From Hermatobates lingyangjiaoensis (Eukaryota; Arthropoda; Insecta; Hemiptera; Hermatobatidae), in contig JAPFBL010000001.1 in NCBI GenBank assembly GCA_026182355.1, positions 682,001 through 746,000 on the forward strand: a stretch of DNA of 64,000 bases, given 5' to 3'. The position numbers were made by a program, and so were the translations under genes. Positions within the stretch are counted from its first letter, which is position 1, and every line of letters starts with the position of its first letter. Below are positions 45,060-55,850 of this stretch, one piece after another. The notes under the pieces are model-generated. The model was not told the DNA's origin and searched no databases. It saw only the letters and a list, made by a program, of their open reading frames with translations.

Positions 45060-45470
45060 TGTTTATAAAAAATAAAGATAATCTACAGTTTAAGTGAAAA
45101 GTGCGAAAACATATCACAACAAAAAGTTAAACAAAAAAGCTAAATTATAAAAAAGTTAAATGTAGTACAATGAAAACCATATAATACAATAGAAGAGGAA
45201 TATAAGGTTATAAGACAACAGGATACTCAATACGGTCTATTAAAAGCATAGAAGGTGTAAATAAGGATAATGCAATACAAGTGGATAAGTAAAGGCGAAG
45301 GTTAAAGCGTTTATAAAAAGGATAATGCTATATAAGGTACAAGATAATAAGTGAAGGTTAAATAAGGTTATAATACTATTATAAGAGGTAAATAATGTTA
45401 TAAGATATAGGAGGAAGTTAGATAAGGTTATTTGCCTTAACCTTATTTACCTTAAATGCTTCCCAGTTTA
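45060..45470. repeat. Degenerate tandem repeat
   Basis: Repeated variants of a word like GTAAATAAGGTTATAATAC, about 19-40 bp apart, with strong strand asymmetry (purine-rich on plus). It closes with a TAAGGTTATTTGCCTTAACC inverted word near 45426-45445. No gene. Confidence 0.55.
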
Positions 45471-46940
45471 ATATAGTCTTTTGATATTCCGCCATAGCAA
45501 TATTGGCAAGAACGGGTAAAATAGGGTTTCAAATTGGTAACCCGATTATTCTATTTATACCCGTTGTCATCAAATTTGTAAAATCTTACTTCACATTTCA
45601 GATTTACTAAACTAAATGCTAGATCTGTTAATATGCTACTGAATAGTTATTAATGATCACGAGAAATCATAATAATATTGTCAAATAATACTTAACTTGA
45701 GAGATCGTCATTGAATTCTAGTGAGTTTTCAACATTTTAATTAATTCATTGCTGTCTGCAATATACCTGTGATACTTTCCTATTTAGTTAGAAAGCTCAT
45801 AAATAGGACTACCAATGAACGATACGATGAGGCTTAAGGGATATCCTGTGTTGTACCATTTTACTAACCCATATATTCCAGGTACTATTCCTCTATACGA
45901 CTTAATTGCTAAAGTCTTAAAGACCCACACATTCGGTCGTTCTGACTTTCTTCCAGTAGTTTGTTGACTTTACTTCGCAATGTCAATAAATGATCTATTC
46001 TTTCAAAATATATATTCACTATTCTCTAGCAAATATTTCATACCACTATTATAATTCTTCTTTTTCCTTATAACTATATTGCCAGTTTTGTAAATTACAA
46101 TTTTACTCGGTTCAATAATTTATATAAAAACTGCTTATACTTTTTTTTAATTGATTAGAAGAATTATTTAATCTATTAATATGATATCTCCTCATTGGTT
46201 TCAAATGATATCACAATTTTAAACTTCAATACAAGAAAATGTCTTTGTTAAATCCTATGTAATATTGAATGTAGGAATGCCTCCTTTACGAACAGTTACA
46301 AATGTGTCTAACATTTAACACAATAAACGTAGGTTGGTGAGCCGACCATAAAAAGTTCAATATTAGTTAAATTGGTTATCGCTAATCCTTCAAAAAAATT
46401 ACATAAACCACTATTCTGATTTCGATGAAGGCTATTAGCCTTCTTTTTGAAATAATCTTGTCTTATTATTCCTAAGAACAAAAGTAGTTGTGTTAACCCT
46501 TATCACAGAAAAATGAAGAAAGCTATAAAGTGATTTAAAAGAACTAGTTTTAAACATTGAAATTAAAGTTACGATATTTACACTGTTAATAAACATTTAA
46601 GCCAATGTTTTCATAACGCAAAGGAAAAGTTATCGGACTGTATTATAAGGTACTGACTGAATTTTATGCATTGTTAAAGAGTCGTTACAGTGCAAAAACT
46701 GAAGTAACTTTAGCGATTTCTAACAATCAAGAAGTATAATTATATACTTATATAATAGTATATTATATAATATATACGACTACGAAAACGTCGGATTCGT
46801 TGTAAACATCAAAAATAGATCATTTGGTGGACGTGTTTACATATTACCAATGATGTGGAAGACTCATATAAGACAATAAGAGAAGGTATGTAAGAAATAT
46901 ACAAGGTTAGAAATAAGCACCAGTAGTGTGCTAATATATA
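45471..46940. other. AT-rich spacer
   Basis: AT-rich; a moderately complex patch at 45830-45960 shows nothing I can name. Confidence 0.5.
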
Positions 46941-47060
46941 TATATAACATTTCACATTCAATATTTCGACATCATCGTGATCCGGAGAAGATGAGAGAGA
47001 AGGAAAAGAGTGGTTCTTCTTGGCTGCAATAGCAACTCTTTTTTAGCAAACAAAAACGGC
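46941..47060 (-). mobile_element. Solo PLE terminal piece
   Basis: Follows a short TA tract. The minus strand reads TCTCCGGATCACGATGATGT, then CGAAATATTGAATGTG: a degraded core with an intact GAAA box. The inner side carries AAGGAAAAGAGTGG and GGCTGCAATAGC words. Confidence 0.5.
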
Positions 47061-47075
47061 CCGGCAGGACAGATT

Positions 47076-47215
47076 ACACTTAAAATAAACTGTGACACAT
47101 AGACAGAAACATAACAAAGACTCACTTTTCAATATTTCGACCGTAATGGCGGTGAAAATATTGAAAAGTGTCTTTGTTATGTTTCTGTCTATGTGTTACA
47201 GTTTATTTTAAGTGT
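47076..47215. mobile_element. Minimal PLE-type inverted unit
   Basis: Left arm 47076-47137 and right arm 47156-47215 are inverted copies with two or three differences. The left outer part AAAATAAACTGTGACACATA matches the arms at 14.0-15.1 kb. On the minus strand of the left arm GGTCGAAATATTG remains, but the CUGANGA box was lost at the junction. A TA tract follows the right end. Confidence 0.8.
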
Positions 47216-47220
47216 ATATA

Positions 47221-47345
47221 TATATTTAAGCACGAAGAAAGTTACACTCATAAGAGAGACCAAGCACGCTGGACATTTTCCGTTCCTTATCGGGGCTGCT
47301 TGGTCTCCCTATCTTTTTTCTCTTCAGAGGATTTTAGAAAAAGTT
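47221..47345. mobile_element. Rearranged PLE terminal piece
   Basis: GAGACCAAGCACGC (about 47256-47269) is mirrored by GCTGCTTGGTCTCCC (about 47296-47310). It is the terminal family of 30.6 and 48.7 kb in a short inverted arrangement. The core region is degraded (CTCTTCAGAGG). Confidence 0.5.
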
Positions 47346-47477
47346 AAAGATTGTAAGGATGTTTACTTATTATGAAGTTACTTTTTTTGGATTTGTACTT
47401 ATTTTGTGTAGTTTGGTTCGTTTATCTAAATTTAAATTGAGTATTTATATGTATACCAAATTAAAGTTTATCAAGAC

Positions 47478-47690
47478 TCGGTCAGTTCTTGAGGTTCAAA
47501 TTAAATTCTCATTGCCAACTTTTCTGTTTAGGCAATGAGAATTTAAAAACTGAAAAGTTGGAAAAGAGAGTTTGATTTCACCCTGAAAACTGACCAAGCA
47601 TTAGAAAATGCTCTAATGCCTTTCGTTACAACATCATCAGAGAGCTAAATGAAACAAAACATGTTTGTTTTGTGATATATATATATATCA
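47478..47690. mobile_element. Rearranged inverted unit (GGTCAGTT family)
   Basis: GGTCAGTTCTTGAGG and CCCTGAAAACTGACC form the outer pair. ATTCTCATTGCC and GGCAATGAGAAT form an inner pair. The words match the outer ends of the 13.1 and 18.5 kb units (TTTTCTAGGATAAA, CGTTGCCAACG) in diverged form. A TA tract follows at 47676-47688. Confidence 0.55.
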
Positions 47691-47890
47691 CTCAAAATTC
47701 GAATAAACGATCCAAACTGGACGCAAATCCAAAACCAAAACCCTGGGTTTCATGCCGTTGTGTTTCCGGCATGCATGGTCGGTCGCCCATTCTCTTTTCT
47801 CCTGAAGACGGATCATCCAAAAATTTGACTTTGTAAGTGTGTCTCTTTCTCTGTGTGTTGCTTTTCTTCGTTTCTGAGCTGATATATATA
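47691..47890 (+). mobile_element. Solo PLE terminal piece
   Basis: TCTCCTGAAGACGGATCATC, then CAAAAATTTGACTTTGTAAG and TGTGTCTCTTTCTCTGTGTG. Same family as 30.6 and 48.7 kb. A TA tract lies on both sides. Confidence 0.65.
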
Positions 47891-47894
47891 TACT

Positions 47895-48140
47895 GATAGT
47901 GTAAATTTTGTTAGAATACAGACCAGTTTCTGTGTTCACGACTTTTAAGTTGGTCTGCTCTAGACTCCTAACAACTCTTTACGGTGGGCTGGTGTTAATT
48001 CCCAAATCATTTGTCTATGAGGCATAATTATGCATGAGCAGATGTAAAATAAGATGTGATTATGTCTCTTAGACAAAAGATTTTGCCCATCATAAAGTTG
48101 TTAGAAGACTAGAGCAGATCAGCTTAAAAGTCGTGATCAG
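47895..48140. mobile_element. Inverted pair of PLE N-terminal pieces
   Basis: Left arm about 47925-47985 (minus) and right arm about 48085-48140 (plus). The right arm reads HKVVRRLEQISLKVV and the left arm reads RVVRSLEQTNLKVVN, then diverges. This is the same PLE N-terminal region as at 27.3 kb and, in another family, at 28.1 and 28.8 kb. Both pieces point outward and are truncated. Confidence 0.6.
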
Positions 48141-48181
48141 TATTTTAATAAAATGTGCTTACGTGAAGAATGCTACCCTTA

Positions 48182-48187
48182 TACACA

Positions 48188-48244
<57 letters not shown>

Positions 48245-48263
48245 ATATATATATATATATATA
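48182..48263. repeat. (CA)n followed by (TA)n microsatellite
   Basis: CA dinucleotides 48182-48245, then TA dinucleotides 48246-48263. The minus-strand frame of alternating C and V codons is purely a repeat artefact. Confidence 0.95.
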
Positions 48264-48269
48264 CTAATT

Positions 48270-48490
48270 TAAGAAACGGTCCACAAGGACTATAAAACTT
48301 TAAATTACACAAAGCACAACACAGAAAAAAGAATAAAAAGCACACTCACAGAATTCAAAATATTACTAACTGTTGTTCGTTATCTAGTCTACTCCTGATG
48401 ACGAACAACAGTTCGAAATATTTTGAATTATGTAAGTGTGCTTTTTATTTTTTTTTTCTGTGTCGTGCTTTGTGTAATTTAAAGTTATAT
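48270..48490. mobile_element. PLE-type inverted unit, about 85-bp arms
   Basis: Left arm 48296-48380 and right arm 48401-48486 with a 20-bp centre. GAAACGGTCCACAAGGACT precedes the left arm, as near the 5.3 kb unit. The right copy has an intact core. A TA tract follows the right end, and the CA/TA tract lies to the left. Confidence 0.8.
48395..48438 (+). ncRNA. Hammerhead-like core with intact boxes
   Basis: CTGATGA (48395-48401), C, helix GAAC-AACA-GTTC, GAAA (48415-48418), an AT-rich stretch, then GTAAGTG. The left arm lacks its own CTGATGA, so only one outward strand could be active. Confidence 0.45.
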
Positions 48491-48639
48491 ATATATACAT
48501 GCTTTGTTGAACAGAGTAGTTCCTGTCCATAAGCTTCTTCTCAAAAACTTCGACTTGTCTAAAAACAGCTTTTTAATTCTAATGTAGTGAATCATTTATT
48601 ATGTGGTATTTACCCTACAATGAGCTTTTAATTGTTCTA

Positions 48640-48827
48640 ACAACTTTAGAGCTGTCTTGCGTTGGTAACAACAAGTAACCCATATTTGCCGTTGCGTCTA
48701 CAACGTGCTTGGTCTCCACTTCTCTTTTCTCCTGAAGACGGATTACCCAAAAATTTGAGTCTGTAAGTGTGTTTCCTTACTCTGTGTGTTACTCTTCTTG
48801 AATTTTAAACTCGTATATATATATATA
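48640..48827 (+). mobile_element. Solo PLE terminal piece
   Basis: CGTGCTTGGTCTCC, then CTCCTGAAGACGGATTACCC, AAAAATTTGAGTCTGTAAGT and the GTGTGTTACTCTTC tail, ending in a TA tract. Mirror-family of 30591-30775. Confidence 0.7.
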
Positions 48828-48858
48828 TTTTGCATGAGTGGTCCACATCTCGATTATG

Positions 48859-49128
48859 ATTGGCTATTTTTAGACCAAATTTTTCACGAGACCACAACTA
48901 CAGAACTTCGGATCTAATTGGAGCCACACCAGGGGACCTTCAAGTGGGGAAGCTGACACCGCAGGACAACAGTTTGGTTTTACGAGGGACTGTGAGGCCT
49001 CCAATATCTGTCATACCGGTGGAAGTGACTTCATGGAAGAGCTTCACTGAGTAATGGCTCTTGTTAGAGTAGGAAACATTAGAATCCAAAGAGGAAAATA
49101 AAAAACAATTTGGTCAAAAATAGCCAAT
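48859..49128. mobile_element. MITE-like element with about 23-bp terminal inverted repeats
   Basis: Left end ATTGGCTATTTTTAGACCAA (48859-48878) and right end TTGGTCAAAAATAGCCAAT (49110-49128) are inverted copies with one indel. The 270-bp element has a GC-richer interior and a 64-codon frame (48860-49054) with no recognised domain. The right side abuts (TA)n. No clear target duplication beyond AT. Superfamily not assigned. Confidence 0.65.
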
Positions 49129-49149
49129 ATATATATATATATATATATG

Positions 49150-50550
49150 TCTAAACTACATTTAAAAAATGTATAATATGACTTAGATCCTTCAATAAAA
49201 GCAACTGTTATTCATCAGAGGCTCACTTATATATCTTTGAAAGCTCCACTGCTAGTTGCAGAGTAGCAACAGAGTAGCGACAAGTGTTGTCGATGTTACT
49301 ACTATATACATTTTTCAGGAGACCTACATTATTACCTACATCTATTAGTTGGATCCCTCAAAAGACAATGGTGCTAATTTGTAATAAAATGTAAATAGCA
49401 AATCTACCACTGTAAAAATATATGTATTTGGAACCAAAATAATAAAAAAAAAAGCTATCATCATAGACTTAAAATATCTGAAGCAGTAACTATGTTGAAA
49501 ATGTATAGTAATACACAATAAAAAGATAGTGGAAAGGTATTAAATCTATTTCTATCAACTCTTCGCCTAGTAGGCTAATTAGGGTGTGACATGGACCCAC
49601 CAGGTTATCTTCACCTTCTAGAAAAACATCTACTCGTATGCCCTCTATGATACATAGTACCATCATACAGAGGCTGGTCTATTTTGAAAACCATTCATAT
49701 CTTTTACTGACTCTTGAACAACTGTATAAATTGACAATACAGCTGTACTATAGTGAGGGCATAACAACTAAAAGGTTGTTTAGAAAAATTGAGAAACTGA
49801 TTAAAATGGAAACTTCAAAAAATTTCTGCTTTTAATAATACATACAGGTATATCTAGGGCATGTAACAAATATAACTTGCCATTAATTATGATTATATAC
49901 TTAATTAAAAGTTTAAATTACTTGTAAAAGAGACATAATATTGTTGCTGTTCAAACGCTAAATATTAAGTGAACTGATGTCGTAATATTTTACCTTTGAC
50001 TTGAATGAAGTCAGAGCAAGGTTGAAGTCTGTAAATATACAAAGAGGCCTCAGATCTGCAGGTTGTGATATTTAAAAAGTTCCTCATTCATGTAATAATC
50101 AACTTTTAATTCCACATTTTTTTAATGATGTAAAGATCTCAATAAGTTATAGAAATTGCATTGTTTTAACTTAAAATTATCAATAAGTTAATATATTATA
50201 CAAGTTTATATAATATACTTATATATGACACAGACTTCTAGGTTTATACAGAAGAGTAACCTTCCTTTAATGGGAGAGGTTTCCACTAATAAGGTAACCT
50301 TCCAACATTCGTATGAAGCCAGAATAATATGGAGGCACGAAAAATCATTAGAATTAGCAATGAACGATCGAAGAAGAAAGTTTAATAATATTCATAAATA
50401 ACAAGCATGAAGTCAACATCTAAAGCTTGTTCTACGCCCAGTCAGATCACCTTTTACGTAGGTAATTTAAATAAGTGCCTCTCTACTTTTAGAGTTGTAT
50501 AAAATTTAAAAATATATGAGGATAAGTTGCTGGAAATGTCAGGCGTAAAG
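49150..50550. other. AT-rich spacer
   Basis: AT-rich with no gene. The frame at 49638-49835 shows no motif. Confidence 0.5.
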
Positions 50551-50554
50551 GGTA

Positions 50555-51080
50555 GAAAACATTTAGTGGTCAAATGTATGGGGATGGGGTGAGATGTTTG
50601 AGGGGTTGAGAGGGTTGGCTGGTCGATGGGACATGCGCAGAAGGCAACTGGACAGAGAGGGCAAGGGCCAGCCCAATGGGGGGCCGAGCTGACCACAGGG
50701 AGGGTCCGAACTGGACCCCCGCAGTGCGACTGCCCTGCGCTGGCGTCGTTTCACTCACCTGGCCTAGTAGCACACATGATGAAGACGCGCGCGTCAAAGT
50801 AGAAATGTCAAGACTTTGTGCGGGTGTGAAAGAGACTGCCTGCTTGGCAGGTTCGCCGCCAGAGGTCTCCTTCTAACTAACCCCCTCTCACTCAATGTAT
50901 GCAAATTAACTCCCCACTCCCGCTATAACTCAGCTCATTACTGGCTTCACAGGGCGCTTGATAATTTGCAACTGCTCTAGGGTCACAGTTCTGTCTCACA
51001 CGTCTCACGTATGAGGTCCAGACAGCACTACTTTGGATTTCATCAGTTTCCCGAGAAGTACATCCGACGTACATGCGAAT
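50555..51080. promoter_or_regulatory. Largest GC-rich island, candidate regulatory cluster
   Basis: About 500 bp of complex GC-rich DNA. It includes CATGCGCA (NRF1-type, 50632-50639), a GACGCGCGCGTCAAAG stretch near 50784-50799 and an octamer ATGCAAAT followed by TAA at 50899-50909. Several short frames overlap on both strands (50454-51074) with no domain, arguing for low stop density only. The CpG content suggests a promoter or enhancer cluster. Confidence 0.4.
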
Positions 51081-52235
51081 CTGGAATTATATAAGCATTC
51101 TAAGAAAATAAACCATTCTTTCTAACACTTAACATAACAAAGTGCTAGAAAGCATTAATAATTATGGAGAAGTATTTCGTATGTTAGTCTGATTTGGAAG
51201 AGAAAAATATTCTTGAACAAAGTTTTACCAAATCCTACTTACCCCAGATGTCAAAGCCTTTCAAAACTGAAAACTGTTAATTTAAATAGTGAACAAGCTG
51301 CGCTAAAGTACTGGGTCAAGATTATGATTTTAGCATTGATTTTCTGACTTTAAGACATTTGGAAACATGCAAAGACAAATTAATGATCCAGACAAAACTT
51401 TTCCAGAATTTTAATAAATCAAATACAAGACAATAAAGAAGATTTAAAAGTGTTAAAAACAATTTGTTGATAAAACACATAAAATACACAAAAGTTATAT
51501 TATATACCATTCAACAACCAAAAGTTAATACATAGAACATAAAAATACATTTTTGGTAATAATTAATGGTGTCATATTAAAAAAATAATGTTTTCTTATA
51601 ATGCATTAAAAATGGTTAACAGAATTAATATGGTAGTTAAGCGCATATTTAAAAAGGAATAACATTCATTGAATTGAGATCATAAAATGTCAAATTAGTT
51701 TTTCTTGGAAAACCCAGTGCACCGGATTAACTCTTTGTCAACATATGTCCTAATAAATGGAAATGCTGGGTTTTTTATCATTTAAAAATAATTTATTCGA
51801 CAGTCAATTTCAAGATACCAATGACATCCTCGTATATAAAGAGGAAAATTGATGAGAGAAAAACTCGTTTCTTGAATGACAATTAAAGTTGTTGGAGGTC
51901 AGATTTGCAGCCTTGGAATATATTCATTATACGAAATCATAACATATATTGTTAATTTAAAAGTATAAAAGTTTAGGTCGGAGGAGTAATATTCAGTAAT
52001 AATATTTTCTAGCAGAAAGTGTATAACCGGAGGAGGTTAATTCAAGATTGTGAAAACTTGTTGCTGTTTGTTTGTTTGTTTTCCATCGCCTACATTTATA
52101 AGGCTTTCACCTTTTACTGCTGTTCTAAGAGCGTAAACTGTGGCTCATTTATTATTTGACACCCATTTTAGTAATGGGCTAGCCACATTATCTGTTAATT
52201 TTACATTGGGAGTTTTACATTTTGTTTAACTGAAG
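51081..52235. other. AT-rich spacer
   Basis: AT-rich; nothing recognised. Confidence 0.5.
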
Positions 52236-52239
52236 TGTA

Positions 52240-52432
52240 TTTAGAGTAGGGATCTTTATCGAATACCTGAAATCGTCATGGCTTGAGACCGATGGTTCAA
52301 CGTCCTCTCTGAGGGACGACGTGCTCAGAGTTATTCACCACCCGTGTGAATAAATCGAGAGCCAGGTGGAGGTCGAACCCCGGACCTACCAGTTCAGAGG
52401 CGAGTACGTTAACCACTGTGATAACCTGGCCC
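52240..52432 (-). repeat. tRNA-derived SINE, minus copy
   Basis: On the minus strand the head CCAGGTTATCACAGTGG (52429-52413) and B box GGTTCGACCTCC (52379-52368) lead into the TTCACAC..GTGAATAA body, GACGTGCTCAGAG, and the AGAGTAGGGATCTTTA tail. It is closest to copy 1 at 8787. Confidence 0.75.
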
Positions 52433-53940
52433 CAGAGATTTGGAAAGCAGTATACTCAACAATGTTTAAACAGCAGTAACGTATCCGTAGGACAACTGGC
52501 ATTGATTTTCACTTCTCTAAAAGACATAAAGTTTAAACTGTTAAGCTACAAAATTGACTTACATAAGAATAATTTACAAAAATAGAAGAAAAGTATTTCT
52601 GTAACAAGCTGGAACAAAAATCGAGTCTCACGATGAGACTGTCACGTCAAAGCGTTCTCTCAACGAAACATCAGGGTGAATCTTTTACTTGAAAAAATGT
52701 ATGTTACAACACGCCTCTCAGAGAAAGGGGAAACAGTCGAGAATTTGTATTGGGAGCTATCTCACGAATCTCTTACAGCAAAAACCTCCCCATGTTAGTG
52801 TATTATTCGTTAAGCCAGCTCTAAGGCTACGCAATAAAATTGTGGGCTATAAGTGCCAAGAAAAGTGATATATGATTTTTTTCATTAATTTTTTAAAAAA
52901 AAAGAATCAAATCTTCATATTTCTAATGTACAAAGATCAGAGGTCTACAGAGTGGCGTGAAAATAATTTGATGTTGGTGGATAATACCAACAAACTTCTT
53001 TTACTTTCATTTATATTGAATAAATACTTTTTTCTTTACATCAGTACAGTTTTTGATCCCCCTAACGTGAGCAAAAAAATTAATATTGTTTTTTTATAAT
53101 TAAAATATATTTAATTTTAGAACTTTTATAAATGTAGGACTTAGGAAATGAAAAACAACATTGATAGTTTTCCTCATGCCCAAATTTATGAAATAAATAC
53201 TTTTTCAATTCTTTTTAAAACATATTTTCGGATCATTTCTCAAAAAGTAAATGGAACTGTATAGCACCATTCATAGTGATACGAAAGTCAAGCATGACGC
53301 GTTTCCTTAATAATGATCCAAACTACAATAGTCTAAACAGTTAACAGTTAAAACAGATAATTATATAAACTAAAGCTCTAGAATTTACTAAGCAGTGCGT
53401 TATAAAATTAACAAAAAAATTTAAAAACTATGCAGCTTGAAAAACTATTAAAAATTGTTGATTACTATGTGAAGTTTGCATGTTTCCACTCAACCTTCGA
53501 ACAATGTACTGTAGATTGATTACTGTCAGAACATAATACGTTTCCTATACAATAGTGATAACATTTACTTTAAGTTGGTGCTTTATGCGGTTAAATTATT
53601 AAATGACAAATACTTTAAATTGATAATTTGCGTCTTGAGGGTGGAGGACATGACATTGAATAAACATATTATTTTATTAATTACAATCATTTTATGTTTT
53701 CATGTATGACAAAAAACAATGTAATTTCACAAGTATAAACTTCATTCTTTCTTGTTTTGAAATAATGGTAATTTTCAAAAAAAGTATTTAATATTCCTGT
53801 GATACTACACAGTAAGCAATATTCATTCACTGTACCATTAAAAGCAATGTTTGTATTCTTTTAAATGGGTTTCTTCTCATACGCTAACTCATATATTTTG
53901 TGGCACTTTGTTGCAGTTAGTTAGTCTAAAATTAGTGGCA
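52433..53940. other. AT-rich spacer
   Basis: No gene. The 75-codon frame at 52872-53099 has no motif. The patch 52640-52800 is slightly more complex but unassigned. Confidence 0.5.
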
Positions 53941-53944
53941 ATTT

Positions 53945-54200
53945 TGATTACAGGTGGGGCAGGTCATGGAAAGCAGTACCCCCTAACGGTAAGGGTGAGA
54001 AAGCTAAAAATCGCGTAGGGCGGAAATGGGCGGTCTGTTGGTGCCAGATGCCTCAACCCTTCCCTCACCGGCCCATTCAACCCTTGCATACCCATCAACG
54101 GCAAAAAAAAAAAAAAAAGAGGGGTGAAAACGTTTTTGCAGACGGTGCATTGCACCCTTAACGTTTTTTCATTCAACCAATTTTTAGACACTGAACTTTC
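53945..54200. promoter_or_regulatory. Complex island with a symmetrical motif
   Basis: GC-rich first half, a 16-A run (54104-54119), then a near-palindrome GGTGCATTGCACC (54144-54156) flanked on both sides by AACGTTTTT-type words. The 79-codon minus frame lacks a domain. Candidate regulatory element. Confidence 0.3.
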
Positions 54201-55364
54201 CATATAAGGGTATACAATCCTCTAAATGACACACCTTTTATAGCATGCTGAACATGATTGATTTGCTTATTATATGAACATTGTCGATTTCTGCAGATTA
54301 CTCTGTAAGTCATAATATTTGGCCGCAAAAGTGATGTTCTGTCTAGATTGCTTGAACTGAAGCCATTGAACTCTTGAAGAGAAGAGAGAAGAAGAGTTTA
54401 TTTTCTTATGCAGTATATACATTGCAATATAAAAAAAAAGACAGAAAAATTACAGACAAGTCCCACTACGATTTTTTGATATCCGTCGTATTCAGGTAGA
54501 TGAATGCTGATTCAAGATAAGCATTTCAGATGTAAAATTTCGTTCTGATTTGTAACTATTTGTGATCTCTCCTTTATGTTAAATAGAAACATTAGATAGT
54601 CCATTCAGACATCTAATTTTGAAATTATATATATCGTATCATTATTGAAATTAGCCTAAATGGAGAAATTTAGAAATGTAAACCATAGGTTATAAATTAA
54701 AATATGCATACACTTACCGTCTCTAATATTTGGTTTAAGCGTCAGTTAAACAAAAATGATGACGGTTAAACTTAAAATAAGAGACGTTAGAATTAAATAG
54801 GATAATTATACATTATCGCAATTATTATAGGACATCCAAAAATCAAAATATTCCATAGATCATTTTGAAATTTTAAAAACGCTTTCCTTTGTGTATTTAT
54901 TTTTAGAGTTCAAGCCTTACAGTTTTTGATTATGTAATTATGCTAATGGAAGCTGTTGTTGTTGTCGGTTGCATGAATGAAAACTCAGAGAGTTACACGT
55001 ACTTTGCTTTAACAAACCTCATAGTGTTGGTTTGAGACTTTAAACCAAAAGAGTGACACAACTTTGCTTTCCTTTCTCATACAAAAACTGTAAGTGTCAA
55101 TTGCATGCCTACAAGTCCAGAAAATGTCACCTACTTTGGTTTCATTGTACCTCTCCGAAGCTCGTCGTTTTGTTTCCATGATTGCCAATCCATATAATGA
55201 CACGTAGTTTTTCTTCCTTTTCTACATTGAAGTTTCCTATGTCGGTAGCATCACGGCAAGTCCCAATAGTGACATATACATACATTGATTTCATTGTATC
55301 TTCATTATATCTCCAATTCTACTATTTCGCACTCTTAACTCTGATGAAATTATTATTTTTATAA
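54201..55364. other. AT-rich spacer
   Basis: AT-rich; no gene recognised. Confidence 0.5.
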
Positions 55365-55372
55365 CTATAGAT

Positions 55373-55842
55373 CAGGGGTGGGCAACCTTTTTGAGAGTTC
55401 GTGCCAAAATCAGCCAAGTCTCTGACACAAACTTTTTCCACGTGCCAACCATTTTTTTTTTGTTGTAGAACATTTTTGGTATCTAATAAGAACTTTTTAA
55501 ACGAAAAAATAATAAATTACCTCAGTCCAATAAAACATAGTAAAAAAAAAGAAAAAAATAATTTAACATTTTAAAAAAAGAAGGTAACTATGGCAACAAG
55601 ATCAACTTCTTTTTTTTTGAGACCTCTTTAGCTTCATAGAGCTCTTACCTCTTCACCACTATGACGTATATACTGTCATGGCATGAAAGCTTATACCCCA
55701 AGGAAAGTAGTTTTTTTTTGTCTGTGCTTAGGGTAACGTGTGCTTGCATCTGTGCTAAGGGTAACCTGTGTTCTTGCGTGCCAGAGACAATCCATCGACA
55801 TGCCAAGTTTAGCACGCGTGCCAGAGGTTGACCCCCCCCCCG
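55373..55842. mobile_element. hAT-type MITE with 8-bp target duplication
   Basis: Starts CAGGGGTGGGCAACCTTTTT (55373-55392), a classic hAT terminus. It ends with GTGCCAGAGGTTGACCCC and a C run (to 55842), an imperfect inverted match. The 8-bp word CTATAGAT flanks it exactly on both sides (55365-55372 and 55843-55850), as hAT insertion produces. No transposase in 470 bp, so it is non-autonomous. Confidence 0.85.
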
Positions 55843-55850
55843 CTATAGAT

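Noticed and set aside
48145..48345. Frame with alternating C and V residues
   Set aside because: Translation of the (CA)n and (TA)n microsatellite.
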